This document shows positions 1 to 9,201 of a stretch of DNA of 35,020 nt, one piece after another. The DNA comes from an uncultured Synergistales bacterium (GTDB lineage Bacteria > Synergistota > Synergistia > Synergistales > Aminobacteriaceae). Each line of letters begins with the position of its first letter. Within the stretch, counting starts at the first letter, position 1. The notes beneath the pieces were generated by a model, which saw only the letters and a program-made list of their open reading frames with translations, was not told the origin of the DNA and made no database searches. The translations under genes and the position numbers were made by a program. The stretch lies in NCBI GenBank assembly GCA_905233525.1, contig CAJOEW010000038.1, positions 1-35,020 of the forward strand, given 5' to 3'.

Positions 1-1040
1 ATGCAGGCAGGCCGTCAAGATTATATTATGCTTCGAGGATGACTCAAGATTTAGGGGGCGCAAAAATTTATCTCAAACGCGAAGACTTGAATCACACAGG
101 CGCTCACAAGATCAATAACGTACTCGGCCAGGCATTATTAGCCAAGAAAATGGGCAAGTCACGATTAATCGCAGAAACAGGAGCAGGCCAACACGGTGTA
201 GCAACAGCAACTGCGGCGGCATTGATGGGTTTATCGTGTGTAGTGTTTATGGGTGAAGAAGATATTATCAGGCAGGCTCTTAACGTCTACAAAATGCGTT
301 TGTTAGGTGCAGAAGTTATCAGCGTCAAGACAGGAACAGGGACTCTAAAAGATGCAGTAAGTGAAGCGTTTAGGGAATGGACATCAAGAATAAGCGACAC
401 TCATTATTGCTTAGGTTCAGTCATGGGCCCTCATCCGTTTCCTACTATAGTGCGGGATTTTCAGGCGGTTATATCACGAGAAATTAAGGCTCAAATTTTG
501 GAACTTGAAAATAAATTGCCTGATTACGTTATTGCATGTGTAGGTGGAGGCTCTAACGCGATGGGGAGTTTTTGGCACTTCATTGATGACTCTTGTGTAA
601 AACTAATCGGTTGTGAGGCAGCTGGCAGAGGCGTTAATACTCCTGATACTGCGGCGACTATATCAACTGGAAAATTAGGCATATTTCACGGTATGAAAAG
701 TTATTTTTGTCAGGATGAGTTCGGACAAATTGCCCCTGTTTATTCGATTTCTGCAGGTCTTGATTATCCCGGTATAGGTCCTGAACATGCATGGCTTCAT
801 GATATTAAACGCGCTGAGTATATACCTGTTACTGATGAAGAAGCTGTGCAGGCATTCGAGTATTTATCACGGACTGAAGGAATAATTCCGGCAATAGAAT
901 CAGCTCATGCAGTATCATACGCTATTAAACTTGCAGGTACTTTGACTCGAGAAAAAATCATTGTAATAACAATTTCAGGCAGAGGCGATAAAGACTGCGC
1001 GGCTATAGCACGTTACAGAGGAGAAAATATAAATGAGTAA
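1..1040 (+). CDS. trpB: Tryptophan synthase beta subunit, 5'-truncated by the window edge
   Basis: PLP-dependent beta subunit that condenses indole with L-serine to give tryptophan, in the cytoplasmic alpha2-beta2 complex. The reading frame is open from base 3, before any start codon, and encodes [13 protein letters not shown], the conserved region normally found some 50 residues into TrpB, so the gene begins outside the window. An internal ATG at 39 is not the true start. The PLP lysine lies in HTGAHKINN (codon 108-110). The cofactor phosphate loop GGGSNAMG, the motif [16 protein letters not shown] and the C-terminal SGRGDKD are all present. Its last 8 bases overlap trpA, which indicates translational coupling, as is usual in trp operons. 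Identity is very secure; only the N-terminus is missing. Confidence 0.97.
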   Translation, partial: AGRPSRLYYASRMTQDLGGAKIYLKREDLNHTGAHKINNVLGQALLAKKMGKSRLIAETGAGQHGVATATAAALMGLSCVVFMGEEDIIRQALNVYKMRLLGAEVISVKTGTGTLKDAVSEAFREWTSRISDTHYCLGSVMGPHPFPTIVRDFQAVISREIKAQILELENKLPDYVIACVGGGSNAMGSFWHFIDDSCVKLIGCEAAGRGVNTPDTAATISTGKLGIFHGMKSYFCQDEFGQIAPVYSISAGLDYPGIGPEHAWLHDIKRAEYIPVTDEEAVQAFEYLSRTEGIIPAIESAHAVSYAIKLAGTLTREKIIVITISGRGDKDCAAIARYRGENINE

Positions 1041-1809
1041 AATAATCAATGCGTTCAGAGATCATAAAGCGTTTATAGCTTTTATCACTTGTGGAGATCC
1101 TGATATCAATACGAGCTTGAATATAATCAGAGAGGCAGCTAAGAACGGCGCGGACTTGATAGAGCTAGGCATACCATTTTCAGATCCGACTGCAGAAGGG
1201 CCAGTGATTCAAGAAGCTAACTTAAGGGCATTAACAGCAGGCATAACGACTGACAAAATCTTTGACATGGTCAGAAATTTGAGGTGTGATATAAATATTC
1301 CGCTGGTATTCATGACTTATGCAAATGTTATTTTCTCATATGGAGCTGAAAAATTTATCAAGACTTGCAGTGAAATTCGGATTGACGGCCTGATTATTCC
1401 AGATTTGCCGTATGAAGAGAAAGCAGAATTTGCGCCCATGTGTGAAAAATATCATGTAGATTTGATTTCGATGATTGCTCCGACTTCCGAAAAAAGAATT
1501 TCAATGATAGCAAGTGAGGCTCAGGGATTTATATATGTAGTGTCTTCGCTAGGAGTTACAGGAATTCGCAGCGAGATAACTACAGATCTTGACGCTATAA
1601 TTCAGGCAGTGAGAAAAAATTCAAATTTACCTTGCGCCATAGGTTTTGGAATATCGACACCTGAGCAGGCTAACAAAATGGCTCGTATGGCTGACGGTGT
1701 TATAACTGGTTCGGCGATAATCAAGATAATAGCGAAATATAAACAAGACTCACCGAAATATGTTGGAGAGTTTGTTAAATCAATGAAAGATGCTGTGCTA
1801 AATTCATAA
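1033..1809 (+). CDS. trpA: Tryptophan synthase alpha subunit
   Basis: TIM-barrel alpha subunit (258 aa, normal length) that cleaves indole-3-glycerol phosphate to indole and glyceraldehyde-3-phosphate and passes the indole through a tunnel to TrpB. The start ATG lies inside the last codons of trpB. The signature [19 protein letters not shown] spans about residues 42-60. Glu44 matches the catalytic Glu49 of the Salmonella enzyme. The second catalytic acid, Asp60 there, is Glu55 here; I recall AEGP also occurring in other anaerobe TrpA proteins. The phosphate-binding part [10 protein letters not shown] and [10 protein letters not shown] near the C-terminus are present. This appears to be the last gene of the trp operon, since an unrelated gene follows after 274 bases. 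Confidence 0.96.
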   Translation: MSKIINAFRDHKAFIAFITCGDPDINTSLNIIREAAKNGADLIELGIPFSDPTAEGPVIQEANLRALTAGITTDKIFDMVRNLRCDINIPLVFMTYANVIFSYGAEKFIKTCSEIRIDGLIIPDLPYEEKAEFAPMCEKYHVDLISMIAPTSEKRISMIASEAQGFIYVVSSLGVTGIRSEITTDLDAIIQAVRKNSNLPCAIGFGISTPEQANKMARMADGVITGSAIIKIIAKYKQDSPKYVGEFVKSMKDAVLNS

Positions 1810-1975
1810 CTGGAGCATGAAAAAATAAAATTAAGATTCGTACTGCCCATAAATAGAATAAAACAATCCAAGGTATATAACTTTTTCGTGAACGTGTTTA
1901 ACTTGAATATTAACACGGCAATTTATAAAGCGTGGCTTGTATTATAAAACTAGTTCCGCGTAAATTCGTATCTTG

Positions 1976-1985
1976 CTTATAATTT
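1976..1985 (+). promoter_or_regulatory. Possible -10 box in the trpA to hydrogenase-regulator gap
   Basis: The 274-base gap 1810-2083 has no convincing gene. It holds a perfect TATAAT at 1978-1983, about 100 bases before the hydrogenase regulator, but no good -35 box at the usual distance (TTCCGC at 1954-1959 is poor). This may be the promoter of the regulator and hydE. No clear terminator hairpin follows trpA. Confidence 0.3.
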
Positions 1986-2083
1986 CTTTAGCGTTCTAAA
2001 TTTTTAAGACGCGCAAATTCTTTACAAGTAAAATTTCGTGCTTTAGAATGCGCTTAATTTCTAATAGGGAGGGATTTTTTCAA

Positions 2084-2326
2084 ATGGATACTCGCGTTGC
2101 AGTCATGAGCATTATTGTTGAGAACGTTCAATCAGTTGAAGAGCTTAACGCAATTTTACACGAGTACAGCGATTTTATAATAGGCCGTATGGGCTTGCCG
2201 TACAAAGTTAAGAAAATAAATATAATAAGTATTGCGCTCGACGCTCCGCAAGATGTCATATCGGCTTTATCTGGACGCATTGGAAATCTCGACGGCGTTA
2301 GCGTTAAGACAGCGTTCTCGAAATAA
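2084..2326 (+). CDS. ACT-like iron-only hydrogenase system regulator (TM1266 family)
   Basis: Small protein of 80 aa with the ferredoxin-like fold of the TM1266/ACT family, which is often encoded beside [FeFe]-hydrogenase maturation genes and annotated as putative iron-only hydrogenase system regulator. The ATG at 2084 is preferred over an in-frame ATG at 2048, because a strong ribosome binding site (GGGAGGG, 2067-2073) sits 10 bases before 2084 and would otherwise lie inside the gene. The pattern RVAVMSIIVEN at the N-terminus, then a helix with VEELNAILHEYSDFIIGRMGLP, and the ending GNLDGVSVKTAFSK, is typical of the family. hydE follows after 18 bases, which supports the hydrogenase link. 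No DNA-binding domain is visible, so how it would regulate is unknown. Confidence 0.85.
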   Translation: MDTRVAVMSIIVENVQSVEELNAILHEYSDFIIGRMGLPYKVKKINIISIALDAPQDVISALSGRIGNLDGVSVKTAFSK

Positions 2327-2344
2327 AAAAAAGCTGCTCTCAAA

Positions 2345-3388
2345 ATGAATAGGCTGATCGAAAAATTATATCTAACTCATTCGCTTGAGCTTGACGAATA
2401 TGAAAATTTAATAGCTCATCGAAATGAAAGCACAATAAAATTATTACGTGAATTGGCTGTGAAAATACGGCGTGAAATTTACGGTAATTATATTTATATT
2501 CGCGGCCTCATTGAAATCAGCAGCTATTGCAAAAATGACTGTTTATATTGCGGACTTCGTAGAAGTAATTTTAATTGCCAGCGTTACAGATTACAGCCTG
2601 ATGAAATATTATCGTGTGTGAATGACGGCTATAATTTAGGCTTCAGGACGTTCGTTTTACAAGGCGGCGAGGATAATTTTTTTACTGACGAAATTTTTGG
2701 CGGTGTTGTTCGTGAAATTAAAAAGCTATATCCGGATTGCGCAGTAACGTTATCAATCGGTGAACGCAGCTTTGAAAGTTATAAATATTTGCGTGAATGC
2801 GGTGCTGACAGATATTTATTAAGACATGAAACGGCAGATAAATCTCATTACGAAAAATTGCACCCGTCTGAAATGTCTTTTGATAACCGTATTGAGTGCC
2901 TAAAAAATTTGCGTTCGCTAGGTTATGCTGTTGGCTGCGGCTTCATGGTTGGATCGCCGTTCCAGAATTATAATAATCTTGCGCATGATTTAAAATTCAT
3001 TGAGGAGTTTAAGCCTGATATGTGTGGTATCGGTCCTTTTATTCCTCATCATGATACGCCGTTTAAAAATTATCCGGCTGGAAATTTGGAGCTTACTTGT
3101 TTTTTATTGTCAGTGATCAGAATCATTCATCCGTCTGTTTTGCTGCCTGCTACGACTGCTTTAGGCACTATAGCAAATAACGGGCGCGAGCTTGGAATTT
3201 TATCAGGTGCAAATGTCGTAATGCCTAATTTGTCGCCTGTGAACGTCAGAAAAAAATATGAGCTGTATGATAATAAAATTTGTACTGGTGAAGAGTCCGC
3301 ACAATGCCGCAATTGTTTAAATAATCGTATGAAAATGATCGGTTATGAAATTATTACTGATCGCGGCGATATGAAAAAAGTTATTTGA
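2345..3388 (+). CDS. hydE: [FeFe]-hydrogenase H-cluster maturase HydE (radical SAM)
   Basis: Radical SAM enzyme (347 aa) needed, with HydF and HydG, to build the 2Fe subcluster of [FeFe]-hydrogenase. The 4Fe-4S ligand motif CKNDCLYC gives Cys62, Cys66 and Cys69, as CX3CX2C. The segments GFRTFVLQGGED and GFMVGSPFQN match the HydE/PylB/BioB-type barrel. A C-terminal Cys pair (AQCRNC) could hold the auxiliary cluster seen in some HydE proteins. BioB is a possible confusion, but the lengths, the HETADKSHYEKLHP segment and the neighbouring hydrogenase regulator favour HydE. hydF, hydG and the hydrogenase itself are not in the window. There is no clear ribosome binding site, so coupling to the upstream gene is likely. 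Confidence 0.9.
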   Translation: MNRLIEKLYLTHSLELDEYENLIAHRNESTIKLLRELAVKIRREIYGNYIYIRGLIEISSYCKNDCLYCGLRRSNFNCQRYRLQPDEILSCVNDGYNLGFRTFVLQGGEDNFFTDEIFGGVVREIKKLYPDCAVTLSIGERSFESYKYLRECGADRYLLRHETADKSHYEKLHPSEMSFDNRIECLKNLRSLGYAVGCGFMVGSPFQNYNNLAHDLKFIEEFKPDMCGIGPFIPHHDTPFKNYPAGNLELTCFLLSVIRIIHPSVLLPATTALGTIANNGRELGILSGANVVMPNLSPVNVRKKYELYDNKICTGEESAQCRNCLNNRMKMIGYEIITDRGDMKKVI

Positions 3389-3417
3389 ATTTTAAGAATG
3401 GAGGCGGTTTTTAATCG

Positions 3418-4530
3418 ATGTTAAAACTTTTAAAGAGCATAAGAATTTTTTTATGGGTTTGTGTTTTGATCGGCGTAGGCTGTCTTGTAGGTTTTCAAGT
3501 CATGGCCAAATTAAAACAGGCTGAAGCTAATTTACGCTCGCTTGAAACTGAACAGATCACAGTTTATCCGGTTGAAGTTGAATTTGTTAAGGCTTCAAAT
3601 TATGACGTTTGGCGCAGTTATTACGGTCAAGCTAAATCAGCTCACACTCAAAATATTACGACTTATGAACGCGAAATTGTAAAAACTGTTCATGTTGATA
3701 TCGGAAGCTCTGTTAAAGCCGGCCAGACGTTAATTACATTGCAGGTTGCTGACCGAGGAGCTAAAGTTCAGGCCGGTCAAACTGCTTACGAAGACGCTAA
3801 AGCAAATTACAACAGATTGCGCCAATTAAATGCTCAAGGCGGTATCTCAAAATCGGAAGTTGATACAGCTTACACGGCCATGAAAAACGCAGAAGCCCAA
3901 ATGAAAAGCACGCAGACAACTTTACAGCGCACGACTTTAAAAGCCAGCATTAACGGTATTGTTTCAGCGCGTAATGTTGAACCAGGCGAAATAGCTGAAG
4001 CCGGCGTTCCATTGTTATCAATCGTTGATCCTAAGTCTATGGAAGCTGAATTGATGGTGTCTAAAAAAGATGTATCACGCATAAATCAAGATACTCTCGT
4101 TGAAATTTATGTGGACGGCGTAAAAAGTAATGGTGTAGTAAAACGCATAAGCCCGGAAGCTCAATCAGGTTCAGGCTTATATCCTGTTGTCGTTGGCCTT
4201 GAAGATAATTCGGGAATTTTACCAGGCACATACCTCGAAGGACGCTTCAGAGTTCAAAGCATTCAAAACGCCGTTATAATTCCTTCGAATGTCGTAATTT
4301 ACCGCGGTGATACTCAATCTGTTTATTTAGCAGATGGAAATAAAGCAAAGCTCGTCAGAATCACTACAGGCGAAGGACAAAACGGTCAAGTCGTTGTAAC
4401 ATCAGGCTTGAATGTCGGCGATGAACTGATCACCAGCGGCAATAGAGTTTTATACGACGGAGCCAGAATCAACCGCAGTTTAGACATGGCCGGAAATAAT
4501 AGTATAAATAATTTAAACGACGAAGGTTAA
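3418..4530 (+). CDS. RND efflux periplasmic adaptor (HlyD/MFP family)
   Basis: Membrane fusion protein (370 aa) that would join the inner-membrane RND pump encoded just downstream to an outer-membrane channel. An N-terminal membrane anchor covers residues about 8-28 (IFLWVCVLIGVGCLVGFQV). It is followed by the lipoyl/barrel-sandwich half-motif VDIGSSVKAGQTLITLQVAD, a helical hairpin rich in Ala, Gln and Lys (about residues 115-175), the second lipoyl half (LKASINGIVSARNVEPGEIAEAG), and beta-barrel and membrane-proximal domains. GGAGG at 3400-3404 lies 13 bases before the ATG, and a stop codon in frame at 3412 rules out an earlier start. Only 3 bases separate it from the pump gene. The transported compound cannot be told from sequence, and no TolC-type gene is nearby. 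Confidence 0.9.
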   Translation: MLKLLKSIRIFLWVCVLIGVGCLVGFQVMAKLKQAEANLRSLETEQITVYPVEVEFVKASNYDVWRSYYGQAKSAHTQNITTYEREIVKTVHVDIGSSVKAGQTLITLQVADRGAKVQAGQTAYEDAKANYNRLRQLNAQGGISKSEVDTAYTAMKNAEAQMKSTQTTLQRTTLKASINGIVSARNVEPGEIAEAGVPLLSIVDPKSMEAELMVSKKDVSRINQDTLVEIYVDGVKSNGVVKRISPEAQSGSGLYPVVVGLEDNSGILPGTYLEGRFRVQSIQNAVIIPSNVVIYRGDTQSVYLADGNKAKLVRITTGEGQNGQVVVTSGLNVGDELITSGNRVLYDGARINRSLDMAGNNSINNLNDEG

Positions 4531-4533
4531 TTC

Positions 4534-7500
4534 ATGCGCGGATTTATAAGATTTTGTATATATCACCCGGTTTTTACTGGGTGTTCTGTTGTTATATGGA
4601 TATTGTTAGGAATCTCAAGCTATTTCACTTTAGGCGTAACGTTATATCCAGATGTTGAATTTCCGTTTATTTTAGTTCGTACAACTTACACAGGCGCAGG
4701 CCCAAATGAAATCGAACAATTGATCAGTAAACCATTAGAAGACGCATTGGCTGACCTTGAAAATTTAAAAACGCTCACTACTTATTCAGTCGAAGGAACT
4801 TCAATGGTAGCTGTCGAAATGGAAGCAGGCACTAATCCGGATTTAGCATTAGTCGACGTAAATAACAAGGTTAAAGCTAAAGTCCCTGATTTGCCGGATG
4901 ATGCAGATGAACCTGTTTCAAGTAAATTTGATATCAGTGCGCAGCCGTTCTTGATAATTTCGTTCAGCTCCAACATGGAAGAAAAAATAGCTAAAAAAGT
5001 TATTGAGGACAGAATAAAACCTGTCGTCGCACGTGTTGAAGGTGTCGGACGCGTTGACGTTACAGGAGGAAAAGACCGCGAAATTCAAATCAGGCTCGAT
5101 CCTTCTGCTTTGAGCGATTACGGAATAAATTATTTACAGGTCTGTAACGTAGTTTCTTCAAATAATCAGACAACGCCTTCAGGTTATATCACTCAGAAAA
5201 AAGACGAGGTCTCATTACGTTTAATGGGTGAGTTTAACGAAGTTGAACAGCTCGAAAATATTTTGATTCCGTCTTCAAGCGGTCAGCCTGTAAGATTATC
5301 AATGCTGGGTGAAGTCGTTGACGCTGAAGAAGATCAAAGATCATTGGCACGCGCTGACGGTCAGCCTGTTGTTCAGTTAAGAATAAGCCCTCGTTCAAAT
5401 GCTGACGTTGTTGCGGCTGGTAATGAAATAAAACGCTTGATGATTCGTACAATGCGCGATTACCCTGATTTTAATTATGAATATACCTATGATGATACAA
5501 GCTTCGTAGAAAGTGCAGTTAAAAATATTATTCGCGATACAGCTATAGGAATCGCTTTAACGGCTCTCGTAATATATTTATTCTTGGGCAGGTTCTCAGC
5601 AACTTTCATAGTAGCGTTCTCAATGCCGGTCGCTTTTGCTGCTACGTTTGTTCCGTTGCAAATTCATAAATACACGCTGAATTTAATGAGTACTTTAGGA
5701 CTTGCGCTTTCAATGGGTACGTTAGTAATGAACGCGATTTTGATAATTCAGAATATTTACAGGTTCCGCGATATGGGATATAAGCCTTTTGAAGCAGCAG
5801 AAGAAGGCACTGTAGAAATTTCAATGTCAGTTTTAGCCGGCGTTCTTACAAATTTAGGAGTGTTTATGCCGGTCGCTTTGATGTCTACAATCGCAGGACA
5901 ATTTTTAAAACCTTATGCCGTTACGATCGTTTATGCCACAGTTTTTTCATTATGGGTAACAATGGCCGTTACTCCGTGTTTGGCTGCCCGCGTTAAACAT
6001 ACTGAGGGCGATAACGAAATTTCACTGATCGGAAAAATTTTAACAGGCTGGTGGAATTGGATTTTTAACGGTTTCAGAGATCTATTTTTTATAGTTCTTC
6101 ATGTCGCTATGAGATTCCCATTTTTAACGATCGTGTTTACATTGCTTGCTACTTACGGCTCTTTAAAATTGGGAGGCTTCATCGGTACTCAGTTCGTACC
6201 AACCACAGACGACGGCACTGTAAGAATTACATTAACGCTTGATAATAATTCATCAATTGAAAAAACATCGGAGCTTATTTATTACGTCGAGGATTATATA
6301 AATACCTTACCTGAAAGAAAATATATTCGTAACGTAGTTTCAACCGTTGCAGGCTCAATGCGTGATAATTCAATCAGCCAGGCTCAAATAGCTTTGTATA
6401 TGAATAACGATCCTGACAGACCTTCAACAAATTTCGTAGCAGATAAAATAAGGCCGTGGCTCTCTGAACTTCCAGGAGTGCAGGCAAGAACTTCAGCAAC
6501 GCGTCAGGGATTTGGCAACGTAATCGAAATTCAGGTTAAGGGCGAGGATTTAAACGTCCTGTATTCTGTAGCTGAAGAGATCGTAGCAAAAGGCCGCCAT
6601 GTTCCAGGAGTACGAGATTTAAATATTGAAATGGAAATGGGAAAACCTGAGCTGCAAATAAATCCAATTCGTTGGCGTTTAGCTCCGTTAGGTTTAAATA
6701 TTTCAGACTTGGCCAGCATTGTAAGAGGCTATTTAATCGGACGCGACGCAGGAAAATTCAGGCAAGGCGGTTACGAGTATGATATTAAAGCTCGTATCAG
6801 TAAAGAGAAAGCCAGCGATATATTTAATGCTCATGAATTGCCGATAATGACAGGTTATGGGCTTGTGCCTCTTGATGAAATGGCTGACTTAAAATGGAGC
6901 GACGCACCTACAGAGATAAGACGTGTTGATCGTCAGCGTGCAGTTGTTGTTACGGGCGATGTACGTTACATAACATCAGGTGAAGGAAATGCAAGAATGC
7001 GCGAAATAGTTGACAGCTTGACTTTACCTGAAGGCGTGAGCATAAACTTCGGCGGTGAACAGGAAGATATGTCCGAAAACTTTACGGAGTTAATACGCAC
7101 GCTTATTATTGCAATCGTTGTTACATATTTGGTCGTTGCTGCAATTCTTGAAAGCTGGACATATTCGCTTATGATTTTATTTACTGTTCCAATGGCTGCG
7201 ATCGGAGTCGTTCCTGCGATGTTAATATCTGATGTAAATATTTCGATATTCGCTCTGATCGGTATGATAATGCTCGTCGGAATGGTCGTTAATAATGCTA
7301 TCGTCGTCGTTGATTATGCCGAAGTCTTAAGACTCGAAGGTAAACATCCTTTTGAAGCAGTCGAAGAAGCCTGCCATGTTAGATTTAAATCTTTGTTAAT
7401 GGCTGTTGTTACGTCAGTTGTTTCGTTGATACCGCTGTTATCAAAAGGGCGAGGCTCAGAAATGAAAATACCAATAGCTATCGTCGCAATCGGTGGTTTA

Positions 7501-7629
7501 ATTGCCGGCGGTATGTTAGCAATGATTTCAGTACCGGCAGCGTATAAAACTATATGGCGTTTATGGCTCTGGTGGGATGATAAATTCGGACGCTCTGATA
7601 AAAATGAAAACAGAGACGAAAACGAATAA
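4534..7629 (+). CDS. RND-family transporter permease with an altered TM4 relay
   Basis: Inner-membrane RND pump of 1031 aa, full length for the AcrB/HAE family, with TM1 near residue 10, two large periplasmic loops and TM clusters around residues 335-480 and 860-1010. RND features seen include TTYTGAGPNEIEQLISKPLE near the N-terminus, GVGRVDVTGG in the porter domain, and GMIMLVGMVVNNAIVVVDY in TM10. In TM4 the usual acidic pair (Asp407-Asp408 of AcrB) is replaced by Met399-Asn400 (LVMNAILIIQN), and the following Glu is Gln. TM10 has Asn920-Asn921 and keeps Asp927. Proton coupling must therefore differ, or the pump may be impaired. The adaptor gene is directly upstream, so this is an exporter of unknown substrate. 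Confidence 0.93.
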   Translation: MRGFIRFCIYHPVFTGCSVVIWILLGISSYFTLGVTLYPDVEFPFILVRTTYTGAGPNEIEQLISKPLEDALADLENLKTLTTYSVEGTSMVAVEMEAGTNPDLALVDVNNKVKAKVPDLPDDADEPVSSKFDISAQPFLIISFSSNMEEKIAKKVIEDRIKPVVARVEGVGRVDVTGGKDREIQIRLDPSALSDYGINYLQVCNVVSSNNQTTPSGYITQKKDEVSLRLMGEFNEVEQLENILIPSSSGQPVRLSMLGEVVDAEEDQRSLARADGQPVVQLRISPRSNADVVAAGNEIKRLMIRTMRDYPDFNYEYTYDDTSFVESAVKNIIRDTAIGIALTALVIYLFLGRFSATFIVAFSMPVAFAATFVPLQIHKYTLNLMSTLGLALSMGTLVMNAILIIQNIYRFRDMGYKPFEAAEEGTVEISMSVLAGVLTNLGVFMPVALMSTIAGQFLKPYAVTIVYATVFSLWVTMAVTPCLAARVKHTEGDNEISLIGKILTGWWNWIFNGFRDLFFIVLHVAMRFPFLTIVFTLLATYGSLKLGGFIGTQFVPTTDDGTVRITLTLDNNSSIEKTSELIYYVEDYINTLPERKYIRNVVSTVAGSMRDNSISQAQIALYMNNDPDRPSTNFVADKIRPWLSELPGVQARTSATRQGFGNVIEIQVKGEDLNVLYSVAEEIVAKGRHVPGVRDLNIEMEMGKPELQINPIRWRLAPLGLNISDLASIVRGYLIGRDAGKFRQGGYEYDIKARISKEKASDIFNAHELPIMTGYGLVPLDEMADLKWSDAPTEIRRVDRQRAVVVTGDVRYITSGEGNARMREIVDSLTLPEGVSINFGGEQEDMSENFTELIRTLIIAIVVTYLVVAAILESWTYSLMILFTVPMAAIGVVPAMLISDVNISIFALIGMIMLVGMVVNNAIVVVDYAEVLRLEGKHPFEAVEEACHVRFKSLLMAVVTSVVSLIPLLSKGRGSEMKIPIAIVAIGGLIAGGMLAMISVPAAYKTIWRLWLWWDDKFGRSDKNENRDENE

Positions 7630-8467
7630 TATTATTAAAAAAATCGGCGATCTGGCTTTAGAAGCAATGCTCGTTGAAGTTTCAGTTACTCCTAAACCTG
7701 GACTAGTTGATAGAAATAATTCGGGCGCGCATTCTGATATGGACTATTTTACGTTTATACGGAGTGCGGCCTCGCTTCGTTCATGCTTTGAAAATTTTGC
7801 GATATTAGGCTTTAATTCGGATTATTTAAAAAATTCATGGCCTGAAATGCGTTCAATCGGTATCGAAGCAGAAAAAAAAATGTTTAATGCAACAGCCGGA
7901 ATAAATACTCACAAGGGCGAAATTTTTTCATTAGGACTTTTGAGCGCCTGTGCAGGATATTTTTATAAGCAGAACGGATTTTTTAACGCTGATGAAATTT
8001 TATGCTTATGCTCTGAAATTTGTACAGGCTTATGCGATAAAGACTTTGAACGCCTGAAAAATAATCACGATAATTTAACAAAGGGCGAAAGAGTTTTTTT
8101 ACAATACGGCCTCAAAGGTGTACGAGGTGAAGCTGAATCAGGCTATCCGCTTGTAAATAAATATGCTCTGCCGGCGTTGAAAAAGCTTTTAAATAACGAC
8201 TTTACATTAAATGACGCTCTAGCAGTTGCATTACTTGAAATAATCGCTCACAACGATGACAGCAATATAATTTCAAGACATGATTTAAAAACCTGCGAGT
8301 ATGTTAAAAATTGCGCGTCTGAAATTTTCATGAAGCTTGAAAAAAATTTTGATGTAAATTTAATTCTCGCGCTCGATCAGGATTTTATAACAAAAAATAT
8401 CAGTCCGTCAGGAAGCGCTGATTTATTGGCTGTAACGTATTTTTTGTACTCGCTCGAAAAAATTTAG
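7604..8467 (+). CDS. citG: Triphosphoribosyl-dephospho-CoA synthase family protein (CitG-like)
   Basis: CitG makes the 2'-(5''-triphosphoribosyl)-3'-dephospho-CoA precursor of the acyl-carrier prosthetic group of citrate lyase or malonate decarboxylase. Family marks are TPKPGLVDRNNSGAHSDM near the N-terminus, GINTHKGEIFSLGLL in the middle, GVRGEAESGYP and the acidic HNDDSNIISRHD near the C-terminus. Length (287 aa from this ATG) is normal. An in-frame ATG at 7577 would give 9 more residues; neither start has a good ribosome binding site, and both lie inside the pump gene, so coupling is likely. No citrate lyase or malonate decarboxylase subunit is in the window, so the client is unknown. A terminator follows immediately. 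Confidence 0.87.
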   Translation: MKTETKTNNIIKKIGDLALEAMLVEVSVTPKPGLVDRNNSGAHSDMDYFTFIRSAASLRSCFENFAILGFNSDYLKNSWPEMRSIGIEAEKKMFNATAGINTHKGEIFSLGLLSACAGYFYKQNGFFNADEILCLCSEICTGLCDKDFERLKNNHDNLTKGERVFLQYGLKGVRGEAESGYPLVNKYALPALKKLLNNDFTLNDALAVALLEIIAHNDDSNIISRHDLKTCEYVKNCASEIFMKLEKNFDVNLILALDQDFITKNISPSGSADLLAVTYFLYSLEKI

Positions 8468-8489
8468 AGAGTCGCTCCGGCTCTCTTTT
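8466..8489. terminator. Bidirectional rho-independent terminator, citG / nikO
   Basis: AGAGAG (8466-8471) pairs with CTCTCT (8481-8486) around a short G+C-rich loop. The plus strand continues with TTTT. Read on the minus strand, the same stem is followed by AAATTTTTT. It sits between the convergent citG and nikO genes, overlaps the citG stop codon, and can serve both. Confidence 0.8.
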
Positions 8490-8532
8490 GTTATTTCAAA
8501 TATTGAACAGCTCCTAATAATCCAATGAGCGC

Positions 8533-9201
8533 TCAAGGCAATTCTAAATCATTCGCTTCAAGTAATTTTTTATCTGATAAAATTTCGCTCGTAAGTCCGT
8601 CCGCCATTATAATTCCGTGATTCAAAATTATTACACGTCCGCAAATCTCATATAACATTCTTAAATCATGCGTGGCTAATAAAACCGTGTGATCAATTTT
8701 CTTTAATACTTCTATAATTCTTCGGCGCGCTCTTAAATCTAATGATGCCGTAGGCTCGTCAAGTAATAATAATTCAGGCGCTGCTATTAAAATTCCGGCT
8801 ATAGATACAATTTTTTTCTCACCGCCTGATAATTTGTGAGGTGCCCTATCGCGTAAATGTTTTATATTTAAATCCAGTAATATTTTTTCTGCTCGTTCAT
8901 GCGATTCTTTTATGTCCATTCCGGAAGCAATAAGATTAAATGCAACGTCTTCGATTACGCTTGGCATTAAAATCTGATCGTCAGAATCCTGCATTATTAA
9001 ACCTGATGTGCCGTGTAAATTTATTTCGCCTGTCTGAATCTTTAACGCTCCTGCAATTTGTAATAATAACGTTGATTTTCCGGAACCGTTCGAACCGATT
9101 AAACCGACTTTTTCACCGCGCTTAATTCCAAATGAAACGCCTTTTAATGCTTCTAAACCGTCCGGATATTTATATTTAAGATCTTTAATTTCAAGCAGCA
9201 T
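8533..9201 (-). CDS. nikO: Nickel/cobalt ECF transporter ATPase (NikO/CbiO-like)
   Basis: ABC ATPase (222 aa) that would energise metal uptake with the membrane proteins encoded just upstream. Walker A is GSNGSGKST (36-44), the Q-loop region QDSDDQILMP begins at residue 71, the signature LSGGEKK is at about 124-130, Walker B is LLLLDE (144-149), and the switch His is in ATHD. The distance from the Walker A Lys to the Q-loop Gln is 29 residues, against about 41-43 in ABC ATPases such as MalK and CbiO. It is therefore short by some 12-14 residues between GEINLHG and TSGLIMQD. This may be an in-frame loss of about 40 bases or a natural short form. The start overlaps nikQ by 11 bases. Confidence 0.88.
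   Translation of the reverse strand: MLLEIKDLKYKYPDGLEALKGVSFGIKRGEKVGLIGSNGSGKSTLLLQIAGALKIQTGEINLHGTSGLIMQDSDDQILMPSVIEDVAFNLIASGMDIKESHERAEKILLDLNIKHLRDRAPHKLSGGEKKIVSIAGILIAAPELLLLDEPTASLDLRARRRIIEVLKKIDHTVLLATHDLRMLYEICGRVIILNHGIIMADGLTSEILSDKKLLEANDLELP

Noticed and set aside
1810-2083. A gene or small RNA in the trpA to hydrogenase-regulator gap
   Set aside because: No coding pattern and no strong paired structure was seen. An antisense frame reaching into trpA (1602-1916) looks like a shadow.
7577-7603. citG start at ATG 7577
   Set aside because: It is possible, but the GGTGGG before it abuts the ATG with no spacing, and the added residues match no family feature. It is kept only as an alternative.
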